Shown: positions 8,036-15,273 of the stretch, in pieces | Layout: each line of letters begins with the position of its first letter | How positions within the stretch are numbered: the first letter of the stretch is position 1 | Assembly (NCBI GenBank): GCA_017480565.1 | Contig: JAFVAL010000051.1 | Coordinates: 1 to 35,294 of the forward strand | Source: Lachnospiraceae bacterium | GTDB lineage: Bacteria > Bacillota > Clostridia > Lachnospirales > Lachnospiraceae | Direction of reading: 5' to 3' | Length of the DNA stretch: 35,294 nt | Notes under the pieces: generated by a model | The model's database searches: none | The model's input: only the letters and a program-made list of their open reading frames with translations | Told to the model about the DNA's origin: nothing | Position numbers and translations under genes: made by a program

Positions 8036-8602
8036 TTAATGTCTTTTCTTGCGGCGGTCCCTGCGCCACTGCGGGAGGACGACCGTTTTAATGTAGGAGT
8101 AGAGCGCTTCTTCACCCTCTTCTGCAAGCATCACAAGCAGCTTTTCTAACAAGGCACTCGTGTCCGGATGCATGAACCGGGAAGGGTTGCCTTTCTGGTA
8201 GTAAGCGAGTGGATCTTTCTGTGTGTAGGCATCTCCATTATAGACTTTGCAGGCCGCGATGCGGTCCATGCACATCTCAACCACATAATTGACAGGCATC
8301 TTCATGCCGGCAAGCTCGATCTGACCGTCTTTTCTGACATAATCAATCCAGTATTCATAATGGTGTTTGTTGCGCCCCTTGTGGTGCAGCCACGCGGTGG
8401 AGAGGCCAGTATCTTCGCGCTCCGCGTTATTTGGACTGCGATTGCCCTGCCAGTAACGCGCGCCGACGATGAATTCGGTGGGAGAGTATTTGCTCAGATC
8501 GTGCAGCAATCCTTGACGGTAGAGGCCGACGCGGAAACACTCCTGCATGACCATATGGCGGTGTGTGGTAATCGTTTTAAAATGCTTGATCGGATGAAAC
8601 AT
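8036..8602 (-). CDS. DUF5662 family protein (HD-like metal-binding motifs)
   Basis: 188 residues. Conserved-looking blocks are GLLHDLSKYSPTEF (residues 31-44, a His-Asp pair) and WLHHKGRNKHHYEYW (71-85, His-rich). These resemble HD-type metal phosphohydrolase helices and match what I remember of DUF5662. Later, a PVNYVVEMCMDRIAACKVY helix carries another acidic pair. The function is unknown; a metal-dependent hydrolase is plausible but unproven. A promoter lies upstream at 8642-8669. The gene stands alone and converges on the GDPD gene. Confidence 0.75.
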   Translation of the reverse strand: MFHPIKHFKTITTHRHMVMQECFRVGLYRQGLLHDLSKYSPTEFIVGARYWQGNRSPNNAEREDTGLSTAWLHHKGRNKHHYEYWIDYVRKDGQIELAGMKMPVNYVVEMCMDRIAACKVYNGDAYTQKDPLAYYQKGNPSRFMHPDTSALLEKLLVMLAEEGEEALYSYIKTVVLPQWRRDRRKKRH

Positions 8603-8641
8603 GACTTACCTGCTTTCCAAAAATCTTTCAAATCTATCTCT

Positions 8642-8669
8642 AGTATAACGCGAAAAAAAGTTTTTGCAA
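8642..8669 (-). promoter_or_regulatory. Promoter of the DUF5662 gene
   Basis: Minus-strand -35 TTGCAA (8664-8669), 16-bp spacer and -10 TATACT (8642-8647). It is divergent from the gpx promoter 17 bp away. Confidence 0.6.
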
Positions 8670-8686
8670 ATGATTTCAAAAAATAC

Positions 8687-8714
8687 TTGACAACACAATT
8701 TAATTTGATACAAT
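8687..8714 (+). promoter_or_regulatory. Promoter of the gpx-trxR-trxA-ohrR operon
   Basis: Consensus -35 TTGACA (8687-8692), 16-bp spacer and -10 TACAAT (8709-8714) with a TGA extension (8706-8708). The OhrR-type operator at 8709-8723 overlaps the -10, so repressor binding would block RNA polymerase. Confidence 0.88.
8694..8708. promoter_or_regulatory. Degenerate second OhrR-like half of a tandem operator
   Basis: CACAATTTAATTTGA is directly adjacent to the perfect operator with a 15-bp offset. It keeps the ACAATT-N-AATT core but loses the right arm. It lies in the promoter spacer and could be a weak second site. Confidence 0.4.
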
Positions 8715-8723
8715 TGAATTGTA
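8709..8723. promoter_or_regulatory. OhrR operator
   Basis: TACAATTGAATTGTA is a perfect dyad (7-bp arms around one G). It matches the OhrR operator pattern TACAATT-N-AATTGTA known from Bacillus subtilis ohrA. It overlaps the -10 of the operon that ends with an OhrR-like gene, which indicates autoregulation. Confidence 0.85.
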
Positions 8724-8773
8724 GAAAATCGAAAGACCGCTAGAGAGCGGAAAATTATTATGGAGGTATGAAA

Positions 8774-9319
8774 ATGAGTAGCGTATATGATTACAGTGTC
8801 AAGAATATCAAGGGCGAAGACATTTCTTTAAAGGAGTTTGAAGGCAAGGTCATGTTGATTGTCAACACCGCAACCGGCTGCGGCTTCACCCCTCAGTACA
8901 AAGAGATCGAAGAGATGTATGAGAAGTATCATGAGCAGGGTCTTGAGATCATCGATATCCCTTGCAACCAGTTTGCAGGCCAGACCCCTGGCACGGATGA
9001 AGAGATTCATGAGTTCTGCACACTCAAGTATAAGACCCAGTTCCCGCAGATGAAGAAGAGCGAAGTCAACGGTGAGAACGCACTGCCGCTTTACGGATAT
9101 TTAAAGAGCCAGAAGGGCTTCGAGGGATTTGGTATGAACCCGATGGCGATCGCGATGAACACGATGCTTAAGAAGATCGACAAGGATTATAAGAAGAATC
9201 CGGACATCAAGTGGAACTTCACGAAGTTTGTTGTCGACCGTGCAGGCAACGTGGTTGCACGTTTTGAGCCTACCCACAGCATGAAGGATGTCGACAAATG
9301 TGTCGCTTCTCTGTTATAA
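8774..9319 (+). CDS. Glutathione-peroxidase-family (thioredoxin-dependent) peroxidase
   Basis: 181 residues. The start at 8774 is preferred because GGAGGT lies 6 nt upstream; an ATG at 8768 touches the site. The peroxidatic Cys36 is in NTATGCGFTPQY, the catalytic Gln66 in IPCNQFAGQ, and Trp147-Asn148 in KWNFTKFVVD, giving the full Gpx tetrad. Cys64 and Cys82 are candidates for the resolving cysteine; which one is not decided here. Cys-type Gpx proteins of bacteria usually use thioredoxin rather than glutathione, and thioredoxin and a reductase-like gene follow. It is the first gene of the OhrR-controlled operon and reduces organic or lipid hydroperoxides in the cytoplasm. Confidence 0.92.
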   Translation: MSSVYDYSVKNIKGEDISLKEFEGKVMLIVNTATGCGFTPQYKEIEEMYEKYHEQGLEIIDIPCNQFAGQTPGTDEEIHEFCTLKYKTQFPQMKKSEVNGENALPLYGYLKSQKGFEGFGMNPMAIAMNTMLKKIDKDYKKNPDIKWNFTKFVVDRAGNVVARFEPTHSMKDVDKCVASLL

Positions 9320-9363
9320 TTTTCTTGTAGATATCAATTTTATTTCTTTCATGGGAGACTGAC

Positions 9364-10236
9364 ATGGGACGTTATGATATCGCGGTGATCGGAACCGGGC
9401 CTGCGGGACTGTCTGCAGCCATCACCGGAACCGTTCGCAATAAGAAGGTGTTGCTTTTAGGAAGCAAGGATTTAAGCCTTAAGGTGACGAAGGCACACAA
9501 GATTGCCAATTATCTGGGACTGCCGAATGCGGGCGGTGAAGAGCTCTCTGCGGCATTTCAGAAGCACATCGATGAGATGGGCATCGAAATCACAGAGGAT
9601 AAGATCAATGCGATCTATGGCATGGGTGACTATTATGTGCTGCAGGGCGGCGAGAACGTGATGTACGAGGCGACGAGCGTCATCCTCGCGACCGGTGTTG
9701 TGGCGGGCAAGCCGTTTCCGGGCGAAGAGGAGAACCTTGGCCGCGGCGTCAGCTACTGCGCGACCTGCGATGCAGCACTTTATCGTGGCAAGAATGCGGT
9801 GGTGATTGCGTACGCGCCGAAGGAAGAGCCGGAAGCAGATTTCCTTGCAGAAATGGCGGATCACGTGTATTATATTCCTATGTACAAAGAGGAGCCGCAG
9901 CTTTCCGAGAAGATTGAGATCGTGCGCAAAAAGCCGGTTTCGATGGAGCGCGACGGCAGCAAGATGAAGCTTGTGACGGATGACGGCGAGATTCTGACGG
10001 ACGGTATCTTTATCCTGCGCGAGGCCATTTCCCCGAAACAGCTGGTGCCAGGCCTTGTGACCGATGGGCCACATGTGGCGGTGGATCTTCAGATGAAGAC
10101 GAATCTCCCCGGATGCTTCGCGTGCGGCGATATCGCAGGAACCCCTTATCAGTACATTAAGGCAGCGGGACAGGGCAATGTGGCTGCGCTCTCTGCCGTG
10201 AGTTATCTAGATGAGTTGAAGCGAAGGAGTAAATGA
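9364..10236 (+). CDS. Thioredoxin-reductase-like flavoprotein lacking NADPH motifs (FFTR-like)
   Basis: 290 residues, shorter than typical TrxB (about 310). The FAD motif GTGPAG is at 10-15, the redox pair CATC at 132-135 and the C-terminal FAD motif CFACGDIAGTPYQYIKAAGQ at 251-270, so fold and redox site are those of low-molecular-weight thioredoxin reductase. At the place of the NADPH motif GxGxxA the sequence is VIAYAPKEEPEA (147-158), and the HRRxxxR motif is replaced by YIPMYKE. Both losses are described for the ferredoxin-dependent flavin thioredoxin reductases of Clostridium (FFTR) and the related DTR group. I infer that electrons come from ferredoxin or an unknown donor. GGGAG precedes the start. 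The stop overlaps trxA. Confidence 0.85.
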   Translation: MGRYDIAVIGTGPAGLSAAITGTVRNKKVLLLGSKDLSLKVTKAHKIANYLGLPNAGGEELSAAFQKHIDEMGIEITEDKINAIYGMGDYYVLQGGENVMYEATSVILATGVVAGKPFPGEEENLGRGVSYCATCDAALYRGKNAVVIAYAPKEEPEADFLAEMADHVYYIPMYKEEPQLSEKIEIVRKKPVSMERDGSKMKLVTDDGEILTDGIFILREAISPKQLVPGLVTDGPHVAVDLQMKTNLPGCFACGDIAGTPYQYIKAAGQGNVAALSAVSYLDELKRRSK

Positions 10237-10550
10237 TGTTAAAAGAGATCTTAAATGACAACCTGGATGAAGTAAAGGGTTGTGAGTATGCAGTGGTTGA
10301 TTTTAATGCAACCTGGTGTGGCCCTTGTAAGATGATGGCACCTGTCCTTGATGATCTGGCAAATGAGTACGCAGGCAAGGTGGAGTTCTTTGGCTGTGAC
10401 GTAGATGAGAACCAGTATCTGGCACAGGAGTATGGGATCATGAGCATTCCGTGCCTTGGCTTTTTTAAGAACGGTGAGCAGTTGGATCAGAGCATCGGTT
10501 TTAAGCCGAAGCAGGTGATCGCTGCCTGGATCGAGGGTCATTTAAACTAA
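10236..10550 (+). CDS. trxA: Thioredoxin
   Basis: 104 residues with the classical active site WCGPCK (27-32), the buried Asp22 in VVDFNA and a cis-Pro region MSIPCLGFF near residue 70. The Thr before cis-Pro is replaced by Ile, and a Cys follows it. The start at 10236 is preferred over 10233 because GGAG is at better spacing; the ATG overlaps the TGA of the reductase gene, so translation is coupled. It very likely carries electrons from that reductase to the Gpx-type peroxidase encoded first in the operon. Confidence 0.93.
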   Translation: MLKEILNDNLDEVKGCEYAVVDFNATWCGPCKMMAPVLDDLANEYAGKVEFFGCDVDENQYLAQEYGIMSIPCLGFFKNGEQLDQSIGFKPKQVIAAWIEGHLN

Positions 10551-10576
10551 GACGTAAGGATGTGTGAGGGAGAGAG

Positions 10577-11044
10577 ATGGAGGAGCTTTGCAATTATGAT
10601 CAGCTGAAGCTGGAGAACCAGTTGTGTTTTCCGCTCTATGCGTGTGCGAGGAAAATCGTCAATCTCTACACACCGCATTTGAAACCGCTGGGACTGACGT
10701 ATACGCAGTACATCGTCTTTATGGTTCTCTGGGAGGCGAAGAGCATCTCGGTGAAGGATCTGTGCAAGAAGCTGTACTTAGATAGCGGAACCCTGACCCC
10801 CCTGCTTAAGAAGATGGAGGAGGCCGGGTACATCCTGCGCGCGAGATGTCACGAAGATGAACGTGTCGTGACCGTTACGATCACAGAGGAAGGCATGGCG
10901 CTTCGAGAGAAAGCTGCGGAGATTCCTGCAAAGATCGGTATGTGCGTGCCACTCGCCCCGGAAGAGGCGATGACGATGTACAAACTGCTCTATCAAGTGC
11001 TAAATCATGCGGGGGAACCCACAGAACATTTTGTAGAAGAATAA
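10577..11044 (+). CDS. ohrR: OhrR, MarR-family organic hydroperoxide repressor
   Basis: 155 residues. Residues 8-24 (DQLKLENQLCFPLYACA) carry the peroxide-sensing Cys17 in the OhrR context NQLCFxLYA. Tyr residues near 42 and 45 fit the thiolate-binding tyrosines. The winged helix includes LYLDSGTLTPLLKKME (residues 66-81), almost the signature of B. subtilis OhrR, and the wing segment CHEDERVVTV. A further Cys123 lies where two-Cys OhrR proteins have their second thiol, by rough position. The perfect OhrR operator at the operon promoter indicates that it represses its own operon and releases on oxidation. Confidence 0.93.
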   Translation: MEELCNYDQLKLENQLCFPLYACARKIVNLYTPHLKPLGLTYTQYIVFMVLWEAKSISVKDLCKKLYLDSGTLTPLLKKMEEAGYILRARCHEDERVVTVTITEEGMALREKAAEIPAKIGMCVPLAPEEAMTMYKLLYQVLNHAGEPTEHFVEE

Positions 11045-11052
11045 GTGAGAAG

Positions 11053-11078
11053 ACCGAGGCAAATTGTCTCGGTTTTTT
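11053..11078 (+). terminator. Terminator of the gpx-ohrR operon
   Basis: Stem ACCGAG (11053-11058) / CTCGGT (11067-11072), followed by a run of T. It lies directly after the ohrR stop. Confidence 0.85.
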
Positions 11079-11110
11079 CGTTTTGATACACAGATTGAGA
11101 GTAGGATTTC

Positions 11111-11139
11111 TTGCACCACTTATGGATCAGTGTTAAAAT
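11111..11139 (+). promoter_or_regulatory. Promoter of the dha operon
   Basis: -35 TTGCAC (11111-11116), 17-bp spacer and -10 TAAAAT (11134-11139) with a TG extension at 11131-11132. Confidence 0.6.
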
Positions 11140-11176
11140 GAATGCAAAGAATTCGGAACAAAGGAGATCGGGAACG

Positions 11177-11797
11177 ATGGCGACTTCTATTTATCAGTGT
11201 TTGACGAGGATTACGGCAGCGATCACGGAAAACAAAGACTTTTTGACGGAACTGGACCGTGAGATCGGCGATGCGGATCACGGTCTTAATATGGCGCGCG
11301 GATTTGCGGCAGTACTTGAGAAGGTGCCGCAGGAAGAGCCGGATTTCGGCGTGGTGCTAAAAAAGGTCGGTATGACCTTGCTTTCCACGGTCGGCGGGGC
11401 GTCCGGACCTCTCTATGGAACGGCTTACATGGAGGCTGCGAAGGTGGCCGCAGGAAAGACTGAGATTACGGCGGATTTATTTGACGAGATGCTCGGCGCG
11501 GCGATCGCGGGCATTGAGCGCAGAGGAAAAGCGGTGCGCGGCGAAAAGACGATGTTAGATGCACTGATTCCGGCGAAGGATGCATTTGCAGAGAAGGTTG
11601 CAAAAGGTGCGTCTTTTGTGGAAGCCCTGGATGCAGCGTGTGCGGCTGCCGAAGAAGGAGTGGCATTTACCAAGACGATCGCAGCGACGAAAGGCCGCGC
11701 GGCTTATCTTGGCGAGCGCAGCATCGGACATCAGGACCCTGGCGCAACGAGCGCGACGCTGATGCTGGAAAGCATCCGCGATTATGTGAAAGGCTAG
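11177..11797 (+). CDS. dhaL: DhaL, ADP-binding subunit of PTS-dependent dihydroxyacetone kinase
   Basis: 207 residues from ATG 11177, preceded by AAGGAG and GGGA; earlier in-frame ATGs at 11111 and 11138 overlap the promoter. The Mg/ADP-binding motif is LDREIGDADHG (26-36), where the usual GDGDHG has Ala for the second Gly. TVGGASGPLYGT is the glycine-rich nucleotide loop, and GERSIGHQDPGATS is the C-terminal DhaL signature. DhaL holds ADP as a tightly bound cofactor that DhaM rephosphorylates, and it phosphorylates dihydroxyacetone bound to DhaK. It is the first gene of the operon, 3 bp before dhaM. Confidence 0.92.
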   Translation: MATSIYQCLTRITAAITENKDFLTELDREIGDADHGLNMARGFAAVLEKVPQEEPDFGVVLKKVGMTLLSTVGGASGPLYGTAYMEAAKVAAGKTEITADLFDEMLGAAIAGIERRGKAVRGEKTMLDALIPAKDAFAEKVAKGASFVEALDAACAAAEEGVAFTKTIAATKGRAAYLGERSIGHQDPGATSATLMLESIRDYVKG

Positions 11798-11800
11798 GCG

Positions 11801-12190
11801 ATGGTTGGACTGGTGATTGTCTCGCACAGCCCCAAGATTGCCGAGGGCGTGCGGGATCTGGCAAATGAAGTCGCTCGGGCATCCGGCCTGATTGTGGCAG
11901 CAGGCGGCCTGGAGGACGGATCGATCGGTACGGATGCCATGCGGATCCTGGATGCGATTCAGGAAGCAAATCAGGGCGACGGCGTGGCGATTTTGTGCGA
12001 TCTTGGCAGTGCGATTATGAGTGCGGAGATTGCACTGGAATTCTTAGGTAATGACGTGGCCGCAAAGATTGTGGACGCGCCTTTGGTAGAAGGCGCTGTG
12101 GCAGCCGCGGTGGAAGCATCCTGCGGCTCTTCACTTGAGGACGTGATTGGTGCCGCGGAGGCGGTGCGCGGTGAGAAAAAGATCTTGTAA
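11801..12190 (+). CDS. dhaM: DhaM, EIIA-Man-like phosphoryl carrier for dihydroxyacetone kinase
   Basis: 129 residues, an EIIA-mannose-type fold. The phosphorylated His9 is in VGLVIVSHSPKIAEGV, and AILCDLGSAIMSAE is the second typical block (conserved DLGS). It has only the EIIA-like domain, without fused HPr or EI domains, so it should take phosphate from the general PTS proteins encoded elsewhere. It starts 3 bp after the dhaL stop with only a poor site, so it is probably translated by coupling. Confidence 0.9.
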   Translation: MVGLVIVSHSPKIAEGVRDLANEVARASGLIVAAGGLEDGSIGTDAMRILDAIQEANQGDGVAILCDLGSAIMSAEIALEFLGNDVAAKIVDAPLVEGAVAAAVEASCGSSLEDVIGAAEAVRGEKKIL

Positions 12191-12215
12191 TTTTTCGAAT
12201 GGGAGGTTTTAGGCG

Positions 12216-13208
12216 ATGAAGAAGTTAATCAATGAGGTCGATACCGTCGTCGATGAGATGTTAAACGGTATGGTCGCGGCTTACCCGCAGTATGTGAAAC
12301 GTCTGGATGGATTTGATGTGCTCTTAAGAGCCGAGAAGAAAGAGAAGGTTGCCCTGGTATCCGGTGGTGGCGGCGGACACGAGCCTGCACACGGCGGCTA
12401 TGTGGGTTACGGAATGCTGGACGCAGCGGTCACCGGAGAGATGTTTACCTCCCCGACGCCGGATCAGGTGTATGAAGCAATTATGGCCGCAGATGCAGGC
12501 AAAGGCGTGCTTTTGGTGACCAAGAACTACACTGGCGATGTGATGAACTTTGAGATGGCGGCCGAGATGGCCGCAGATGAAGGCGTGGAAGTTGCACAGG
12601 TGATCGTGGCGGACGATGTCGCGGTGGAGAACAGCACGTGGACGACCGGGCGCAGAGGCATCGCGGGAACCGTATTTGTGCACAAGATTGCGGGTGCACT
12701 GGCGGAGACCGGTGCGGAGCTTTCAGAAGTAAAACGTGTCGCAGAGAAGGTCATTGCAAATGTGCGCTCTATGGGCATGGCGATCAATCCTTGCACAGTG
12801 CCGGCGGTTGGAAAGCCTGGCTTTGAGCTAGCGGAGGATGAGATGGAGATCGGTATCGGTATCCACGGAGAGCCTGGCGTACGCAGAGCAAAGCTTGAGA
12901 CCGTAAATGAGATCTCTGACGAACTGCTTGCAAAGATCTTTGCCGAAGACATTTTCCATGAGGGAGATGAGATTGCGCTGATGGTCAACGGCATGGGCGG
13001 CACACCGATTATGGAACTGTTCATCGCGAACAATCATGTGAGCGAAGTGCTCGCAGGAAAGGGTCTGAAGGTAGCTAAGACCATCGTCGGCAACTATATG
13101 ACATCACTTGAGATGGAGGGATTCTCGATCACGCTACTAAAGCTTGATGAGGAGTTGAAAGAACTGCTTTTCGCACCAGCGGATACGCCTGCATTTGTGC
13201 AGAGGTAA
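12216..13208 (+). CDS. dhaK: DhaK, dihydroxyacetone-binding subunit
   Basis: 330 residues, the usual DhaK length. GGGGGHEPAHGGYVG (50-64) is the substrate loop, with His55 near the active site. GIGIHGEPG (213-221) holds the His217 that forms the covalent hemiaminal with dihydroxyacetone. With DhaL and DhaM it converts dihydroxyacetone to its phosphate, which enters glycolysis. GGAGG precedes the start. It is last in the order L-M-K, whereas K-L-M is the common arrangement. Confidence 0.94.
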   Translation: MKKLINEVDTVVDEMLNGMVAAYPQYVKRLDGFDVLLRAEKKEKVALVSGGGGGHEPAHGGYVGYGMLDAAVTGEMFTSPTPDQVYEAIMAADAGKGVLLVTKNYTGDVMNFEMAAEMAADEGVEVAQVIVADDVAVENSTWTTGRRGIAGTVFVHKIAGALAETGAELSEVKRVAEKVIANVRSMGMAINPCTVPAVGKPGFELAEDEMEIGIGIHGEPGVRRAKLETVNEISDELLAKIFAEDIFHEGDEIALMVNGMGGTPIMELFIANNHVSEVLAGKGLKVAKTIVGNYMTSLEMEGFSITLLKLDEELKELLFAPADTPAFVQR

Positions 13209-13227
13209 GAAAATTAAGTCAAAGAGA

Positions 13228-13259
13228 GGGAGCTTCTTAGGAAGCTCCCTGACGTTTTT
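13228..13259. terminator. Terminator after dhaK, shared with the convergent DUF3592 gene
   Basis: A perfect 9-bp stem GGGAGCTTC (13228-13236) / GAAGCTCCC (13241-13249) with loop TTAG is followed by GACGTTTTT on the plus strand. Confidence 0.8.
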
Positions 13260-13743
13260 ATTCGGTGTAAGTGATATCATAGGAATCATCGGAATGATCA
13301 GAATCCGGTTCGGAAGGTGTTTGCGTGCCCTTAAAAAGCGTAGCCCGGACAAAATACATTGCGACGGCAAGAATGATACCAGTAGCCGTGAGTGCAATAC
13401 CTGCCATCCGAGTAGAACCCTTGACTTCCATCTTCGTGGGATCTGACGGGTCATAAGAGATCGTGAGCTCCTTGCCTACCTTCCAGAGGGAACTTGAGGT
13501 GTCTAGTTCGACATGCTGATAAGAGACACCATTTACTTCGTAATCGACAAAATAAACGTTCCGATGGACCTCTGTGTCATCATTATCATAGTGAATTCTT
13601 TCTTCTACATCGGTGATGGTTGCGGTGGTATCAACATAATTTGTGTGTGGATGAAGAAGCAGCCAAACACCGACCGCAAAGAGAATAGCTCCGACGATGA
13701 AGAAAAGACCAGTGAAGAGAGAATAGATTTTACGCGGATTCAT
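13258..13743 (-). CDS. DUF3592-like membrane protein
   Basis: 161 residues from ATG 13743 (GGAGG upstream; longer in-frame starts lie inside the upstream gene). Two membrane helices, about 9-30 and 112-133, flank an extracytoplasmic beta-rich domain. That domain carries TTATITDVEER and, before the second helix, GKELTISYDPSDPTKMEV, the usual DUF3592 features. The C-terminal tail is acidic (PSEPDSDHSDDSYD). The function is unknown. It overlaps the upstream coiled-coil gene by 14 bp, so the two form a coupled pair. Confidence 0.65.
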   Translation of the reverse strand: MNPRKIYSLFTGLFFIVGAILFAVGVWLLLHPHTNYVDTTATITDVEERIHYDNDDTEVHRNVYFVDYEVNGVSYQHVELDTSSSLWKVGKELTISYDPSDPTKMEVKGSTRMAGIALTATGIILAVAMYFVRATLFKGTQTPSEPDSDHSDDSYDITYTE

Positions 13744-14218
13744 GGGAGTCCTCCTCGGCCAAGGTATCTTCTTCGCAAGATACGTTCTCAGTCGCTTCGC
13801 CAGCTGCTTCATTCGGCGATTCCGCGTAATAGTAGGCGTCATCGAGGAAAGACTCTTTCTCAGTCTTCAGATAGGCCACCTGATCTTTCTGTGCGGAGAG
13901 CTCTTTTTCCAGAGATTCCACGTGCTCGAGATTCTCAAGCGTTTCGTTGTATTCATTTTTCAGCTTTTCTACTTTTTTCTCAAGCTCTGCAATCTTTGCT
14001 TCGTAGCTCGTGGTGGGTCGATCTTCGGCCTTTGCGCGGGCAAGAAAACGCCTCTGGTCGTCGAGCTCATTTTCTGCGTTGTGAAGCTTAACGCGGGCGC
14101 GGGACTCCTCGGCACGAACACGGGCGACGCTGGCATGGACGGTCGCAAGGGTTTCTTCTAACTCTTTTAACGCGTCTTTGATTTGCGTATCTTCTTTTTT
14201 CTTTTTAAATAATCCCAT
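13730..14218 (-). CDS. Coiled-coil protein of unknown function
   Basis: 162 residues from ATG 14218, which has GAGGT upstream; an earlier ATG at 14281 falls within the promoter. The N-terminus MGLFKKKKED is basic. Residues about 12-125 are rich in Glu, Lys, Leu and Ala with heptad-like spacing (LKELEETLATVHASVARVRA, then IAELEKKVEKLKNEYNETLE), which indicates a long coiled coil. The tail is very acidic. I do not recognise a family; a PspA-like or scaffold role would be a guess. It is translated just before the DUF3592 gene. Confidence 0.65.
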   Translation of the reverse strand: MGLFKKKKEDTQIKDALKELEETLATVHASVARVRAEESRARVKLHNAENELDDQRRFLARAKAEDRPTTSYEAKIAELEKKVEKLKNEYNETLENLEHVESLEKELSAQKDQVAYLKTEKESFLDDAYYYAESPNEAAGEATENVSCEEDTLAEEDSHESA

Positions 14219-14252
14219 GGGTGGAACCTCATTTCTTAAAAATGTTACTTTC

Positions 14253-14281
14253 ATTTTATTCGTGGCTGGCAAAAGCGTCAA
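14253..14281 (-). promoter_or_regulatory. Promoter of the coiled-coil / DUF3592 pair
   Basis: Minus-strand -35 TTGACG (14276-14281), 17-bp spacer and -10 TAAAAT (14253-14258). Confidence 0.65.
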
Positions 14282-14347
14282 GGACTTGCGGAAACATTTT
14301 GCAGATGGTACACTTGCTTTAGAATATGTACAAGGATGGAATCAATT

Positions 14348-15226
14348 ATGTGGGTTGCAGATCAGTGGAAAGAGTTTCGTGTATTGGATGCTTCGTGCGG
14401 GGAGCGTCTGGAGAAGTGGGGAGACTATCGCTTGGTGCGGCCGGATCCGCAGGTGATTTGGCAGACGCCGAAGAAGCATCCGGGTTGGAAAAAGCCAAAT
14501 GCGCACTATCACCGCAGCAACAAGGGCGGTGGCGAGTGGGAGTTTTTTGACTTGCCGCAGGTGTGGAGCATTCATTATCGTGAATTGACCTTTAGACTGC
14601 AGCCGTTTTCCTTTAAGCATACGGGACTTTTTCCAGAGCAGGCGGTTAACTGGGACTGGTGTGCGGAGTTGATACGAGGAGCGCTTTCGCAGGGGAAAGA
14701 GCAGGTGAAGGTTCTCAATTTATTTGCCTATACGGGAGGCGCGACGATCTCTGCGGCAGCAGCTGGGGCGCAAGTGACCCACGTGGATGCGTCCAAGGGG
14801 ATGGTGACCTGGGCGAAGGAAAATGCCGCGGATTCTGGGCTTTCTGATGCACCGATTCGCTGGCTTGTGGACGATTGCGCAAAGTTTGTCGAGCGGGAAA
14901 TCCGGCGCGGCAATCATTACGATGGGATCATTATGGATCCGCCTTCCTATGGACGCGGCCCGAAGGGAGAGATCTGGAAGATCGAAGATTCCATCTATCC
15001 GTTCCTGCAGCGGTGTGAATTGCTCTTATCGGACGAGCCCTTGTTTGTCTTGATCAATTCGTATACGACTGGCTTGCAGCCAGCGGTGTTGACTTACATG
15101 CTGGGCGAAGCAATCGAGAAAAAGCATGGCGGGCATACGGTGTCGGATGAGATTGGCCTGCCGGTCGAGGAGAATGGACGGATTCTGCCGTGCGGCGCGA
15201 GCGGCAGATGGGTGAAGAAGGAATGA
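14348..15226 (+). CDS. SAM-dependent methyltransferase, RlmI/RlmL-like (COG1092 type)
   Basis: 292 residues from ATG 14348 (AAGGATGG upstream; an ATG at 14336 touches the site). It is a class I Rossmann methyltransferase: motif I VLNLFAYTGGATISAAAAGA (122-141), acidic strand HVDASK (145-150), and catalytic motif IIMDPPSYGRGPKG (194-207), the DPPxF/Y motif of 23S rRNA methyltransferases. The N-terminal PUA domain of true RlmI is missing, replaced by about 70 residues ending in a WSIHYRELTFRLQP strand. The likely substrate is rRNA, but position and base cannot be told. It has its own terminator. Confidence 0.8.
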   Translation: MWVADQWKEFRVLDASCGERLEKWGDYRLVRPDPQVIWQTPKKHPGWKKPNAHYHRSNKGGGEWEFFDLPQVWSIHYRELTFRLQPFSFKHTGLFPEQAVNWDWCAELIRGALSQGKEQVKVLNLFAYTGGATISAAAAGAQVTHVDASKGMVTWAKENAADSGLSDAPIRWLVDDCAKFVEREIRRGNHYDGIIMDPPSYGRGPKGEIWKIEDSIYPFLQRCELLLSDEPLFVLINSYTTGLQPAVLTYMLGEAIEKKHGGHTVSDEIGLPVEENGRILPCGASGRWVKKE

Positions 15227-15273
15227 GGGAGGATCAATGCAGTCATTGACAAATTTTTGATTGAATGAGCAGG

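Noticed and set aside
8768-8773. Alternative gpx start two codons upstream
   Set aside because: The GGAGGT site directly touches this ATG, whereas the ATG at 8774 has normal spacing.
9472-10074. Minus-strand open frame of 200 codons inside the reductase gene
   Set aside because: It is antisense to a gene with clear FAD and CxxC motifs; its residue composition is that of a reading-frame shadow.
14348-15226. Naming the methyltransferase rlmI
   Set aside because: It lacks the N-terminal PUA domain of RlmI, so only the general family can be given.
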